This document shows, piece after piece, positions 32,184-33,768 of a stretch of 33,768 nucleotides of DNA. Both the position numbers and the translations under genes were made by a program. How positions within the stretch are numbered: position 1 is the stretch's first letter; each line of letters starts with the position of its first letter. Source of the stretch: Lachnospiraceae bacterium (lineage in GTDB: Bacteria; Bacillota_A; Clostridia; Lachnospirales; Lachnospiraceae); NCBI GenBank assembly GCA_028694115.1, contig JAQUUB010000044.1:1-33768 (forward strand), in the 5' to 3' direction. Under the pieces are notes generated by a model. It was given only the letters and a program-made list of their open reading frames with translations. It did not search any database and was not told the origin of the DNA.

Positions 32184-33170
32184 TCATATTGCTCTTGTGG
32201 AATCATGCTCCGCAAGTTCATACCCCATCTCCACTGTCTTACGAAGATTCACGCCGTTCTCTAATATTTCCAGTAAAAGTCTGGCCGCCTCTGCTCCTGT
32301 CTCCTGATAATAATAATGCACCGTTGTCAGTGCCGGCGTCACTACACTTGCCACTTCTGTGTCACCGAATCCGATGATCTGCACCTGCTCCGGTACAGAA
32401 ATTTTTTGTTCATGAAGATATTTTAAAGCACCAATTGCGATATTATCGGTTGCACAGAATAAAGCATCCGTCTCCGGTACTTTGGAAAGCAGCTCTGCCG
32501 CTTTTTCGTATCCCGACCGAATACCCATTTCCGCAATTTTCATCTGTTCCTGCGTTATGGTTAATCCTGCTTCCTCAACAGCCTCCAAGAAGCCTCTTTT
32601 CCGATCTCTGCCTACCGCCACATCATCTTCCTTTGTCCCCAGATACCCTGGCATCCGACTGCTCTGTAGCAGTTTTCGAGAAATTTCCCTGGCTGCATGA
32701 TAATCATCCTGGTAGACACTGGGGTAACCATCCAAACGCTGTCCGATGATTACAATGGGCACTTCCAAATTTTTCAGCTGATGCATATGTTCTTTTGTAA
32801 AAGTAGTCCCCATGAAAAGAATCCCATCCACCTGACTCTTATTAAAGGTTTTCAGATATTTGATCTCTTCCTTGGGATTACCCATGGTATTAGCCAGTAA
32901 CAGCTGATAATCCTTATCCGCCAGCACACTGCTGATCCCGCTTACCATACGGCTTACGGATTCTGACTGTGTCTTGGGAATAACCAATCCGATGATTCCG
33001 GTTTTCTGCAGTCGCAGTTTCCTCGCCTGGGTAGAAGGCTTATATCCTGTTTTCTCAATAACCTTCCTGACCGCCTCTTTTTTATCATTACCTACATAAC
33101 CATTATTCAAATACCGGGATACCGTCGCCCGGGATACATTTGCCATTTTAGCAATTTCATTAATGTTCAT
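32184..33170 (-). CDS. scrR: LacI-family sucrose operon regulator
   Basis: 328 residues. LacI helix-turn-helix and hinge at 1-55 (MNINEIAKMANVSRATVSRYLNNG), then a periplasmic-binding-protein-like sensor domain (about 60-328). It lies directly upstream of scrA on the same strand and probably represses the operon until a sugar (fructose or a phosphate ester) binds. Two short palindromes upstream, near 33187-33204 and TACAATTGTA at 33233-33242, could be operators; neither was found in front of scrA. Confidence 0.9.
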   Translation of the reverse strand: MNINEIAKMANVSRATVSRYLNNGYVGNDKKEAVRKVIEKTGYKPSTQARKLRLQKTGIIGLVIPKTQSESVSRMVSGISSVLADKDYQLLLANTMGNPKEEIKYLKTFNKSQVDGILFMGTTFTKEHMHQLKNLEVPIVIIGQRLDGYPSVYQDDYHAAREISRKLLQSSRMPGYLGTKEDDVAVGRDRKRGFLEAVEEAGLTITQEQMKIAEMGIRSGYEKAAELLSKVPETDALFCATDNIAIGALKYLHEQKISVPEQVQIIGFGDTEVASVVTPALTTVHYYYQETGAEAARLLLEILENGVNLRKTVEMGYELAEHDSTRAI

Positions 33171-33300
33171 GAAGTTGTCGAGTTCCTTTCTGCGCAGGAA
33201 AGCCGGGGGCTTAACCGGGCAGTTTGTTATAGTACAATTGTAGGATCAAATTTGGATTAAAGCAAGAAATCGTTCTCATATTTTTCTTAAAATTTATTTA
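33171..33300. promoter_or_regulatory. Upstream region of scrR
   Basis: Contains the palindrome TACAATTGTA at 33233-33242 overlapping a possible minus-strand -10 (TATAAC just downstream of it), and a short inverted repeat around TGCGCA near 33194. No gene is seen. Confidence 0.35.
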
Positions 33301-33566
33301 TATTTGAGTAGAGATTGTGATCGGGGAGATATAAGGGAGTGGAAGGGATCAGTTTCATTCAGTGGAATGGTGGGGGATTTTCTAAGAGGGTGTGTAAAAG
33401 TAGCAGAACAACCACAAGATTCGTAAACTCGCTTCGCTCAAACAGGTACGAATCTTGCGGTTACGCCACTTTTACCCCCTCCAAGAAAATCTCCCCGCCA
33501 TTCCAATTCATGAAACCAATCCCTCCCCCTCTTTATATCCACCCTATCGCAATTTCTACTCAAATA
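33301..33566. repeat. 266-bp imperfect palindrome inside a dispersed repeat
   Basis: The left arm starting TATTTGAGTAGA (33301) is mirrored by TCTACTCAAATA ending at 33566. Pairing continues through GGAATGG, GGATTTTCT, AAAAGT and AAGATTCGTA-type blocks to a central hairpin near 33412-33455 (CAAGATTCGTA/TACGAATCTTG). By eye most of each arm is complementary, with a few small gaps. ORFs here in all frames look spurious. Such long hairpins are typical of non-autonomous dispersed repeats in gut Lachnospiraceae. Confidence 0.75.
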
Positions 33567-33640
33567 TTGCATGATGTGGAAAACTGTTTGCTGCTCATTC
33601 CCCGAATGGCAGCATAGGGAATTGGTGGGAAACTGGTAGA

Positions 33641-33768
33641 GAGCAATTTGGTAAATAGTCAAGAAGTATTTTGATTTGTTTTTCATACAGAAGGGTAACT
33701 TTAATAGACCTACGGCTTTCATAACAAAAAACGTAGATTAGGAATGCGATATGGATTACCTACTCTTT
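33641..33768. repeat. Right arm of the 128-bp inverted repeat at the window ends
   Basis: Reverse complement of bases 1-128 with one mismatch. It is separated from the palindrome by 74 bp, and the three together look like one repeat unit of about 470 bp. On the minus strand it reads as an ORF start (MKAVGLLKLPFCMKNKSKYF), which I recognise as a recurring repeat-derived translation in this bacterial family rather than a gene. Confidence 0.85.

Noticed and set aside
33438..33722. 94-codon minus-strand ORF with MKAVGLLKLPFCMKN start
   Set aside because: It lies across the dispersed repeat and one palindrome arm; I regard it as a repeat-derived translation, not a gene.
1..33768. End repeats as terminal inverted repeats of one giant transposon
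   Set aside because: The interior contains housekeeping guaA and the scr operon, the right copy is embedded in a larger repeat, and no transposase is present.

Overview
The window looks like chromosomal DNA of an anaerobic, low-GC Firmicute of the Lachnospiraceae type (Blautia / Mediterraneibacter-like). This rests on codon usage, strong GGAGG ribosome binding sites, the character of the mobile-element genes, and a sucrose PTS operon next to guaA. No rRNA, tRNA or CRISPR array was seen. The genus is an inference; no search was run.

Right part (about 26.05-33.2 kb) is host backbone with higher GC. All genes are on the minus strand: scrR (LacI regulator), scrA (sucrose PTS IIBCA), scrB (GH32 sucrose-6-phosphate hydrolase), scrK (fructokinase), then guaA (GMP synthase). 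The 3' end of guaA is the integration site of the elements to its left.

Middle part (about 4.43-26.06 kb) is an integrative and mobilizable element of about 21.6 kb, 'element 2'. It is bounded by an 11-bp direct repeat TATTCAAACTC that restores the last codons of guaA. From the guaA side it carries: a two-repeat arm site, an Era-like GTPase with a DUF697-like domain, a XRE repressor with three 18-bp palindromic operators, xis-int, a ribbon-helix-helix gene, a RepA-like ATPase, a TnpV-like gene, a ParM/ParR pair, a hairpin-rich candidate oriT, and mobC-relaxase. Then comes a long minus-strand defence block: two small ORFs, half-hsdS, hsdM, dinD, hsdS, hsdR and a zinc metalloprotease (type I restriction-modification), running into a three-gene CBASS operon (CD-NTase, E2-like protein, 2TM-NUDIX effector). 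A fourth copy of the repressor operator lies just inside the far end. No conjugation ATPase or secretion genes are present, so transfer would need a helper.

Left part (1 to about 4.43 kb) is the guaA-proximal end of a second, related element ('element 1') in tandem. It has the same order: RHH gene, int, xis, divergent XRE repressor, arm-site pair, hairpin, guaA core. Beyond its int module are pieces of a larger conjugative element (DUF5688-like gene, small cysteine-rich gene, a gene remnant, a structured non-coding stretch). The two window ends are a 128-bp inverted repeat with one mismatch, belonging to a dispersed repeat whose right copy also holds a 266-bp imperfect palindrome.

The most interesting signals are: a promoter-plus-terminator antisense RNA inside the leader of the restriction operon, which also has a start-codon-sequestering stem; the four-operator regulatory circuit that includes one site by the distal att end; the E2-only CBASS with a 2TM-NUDIX effector; and the orphan GTPase at the att boundary.
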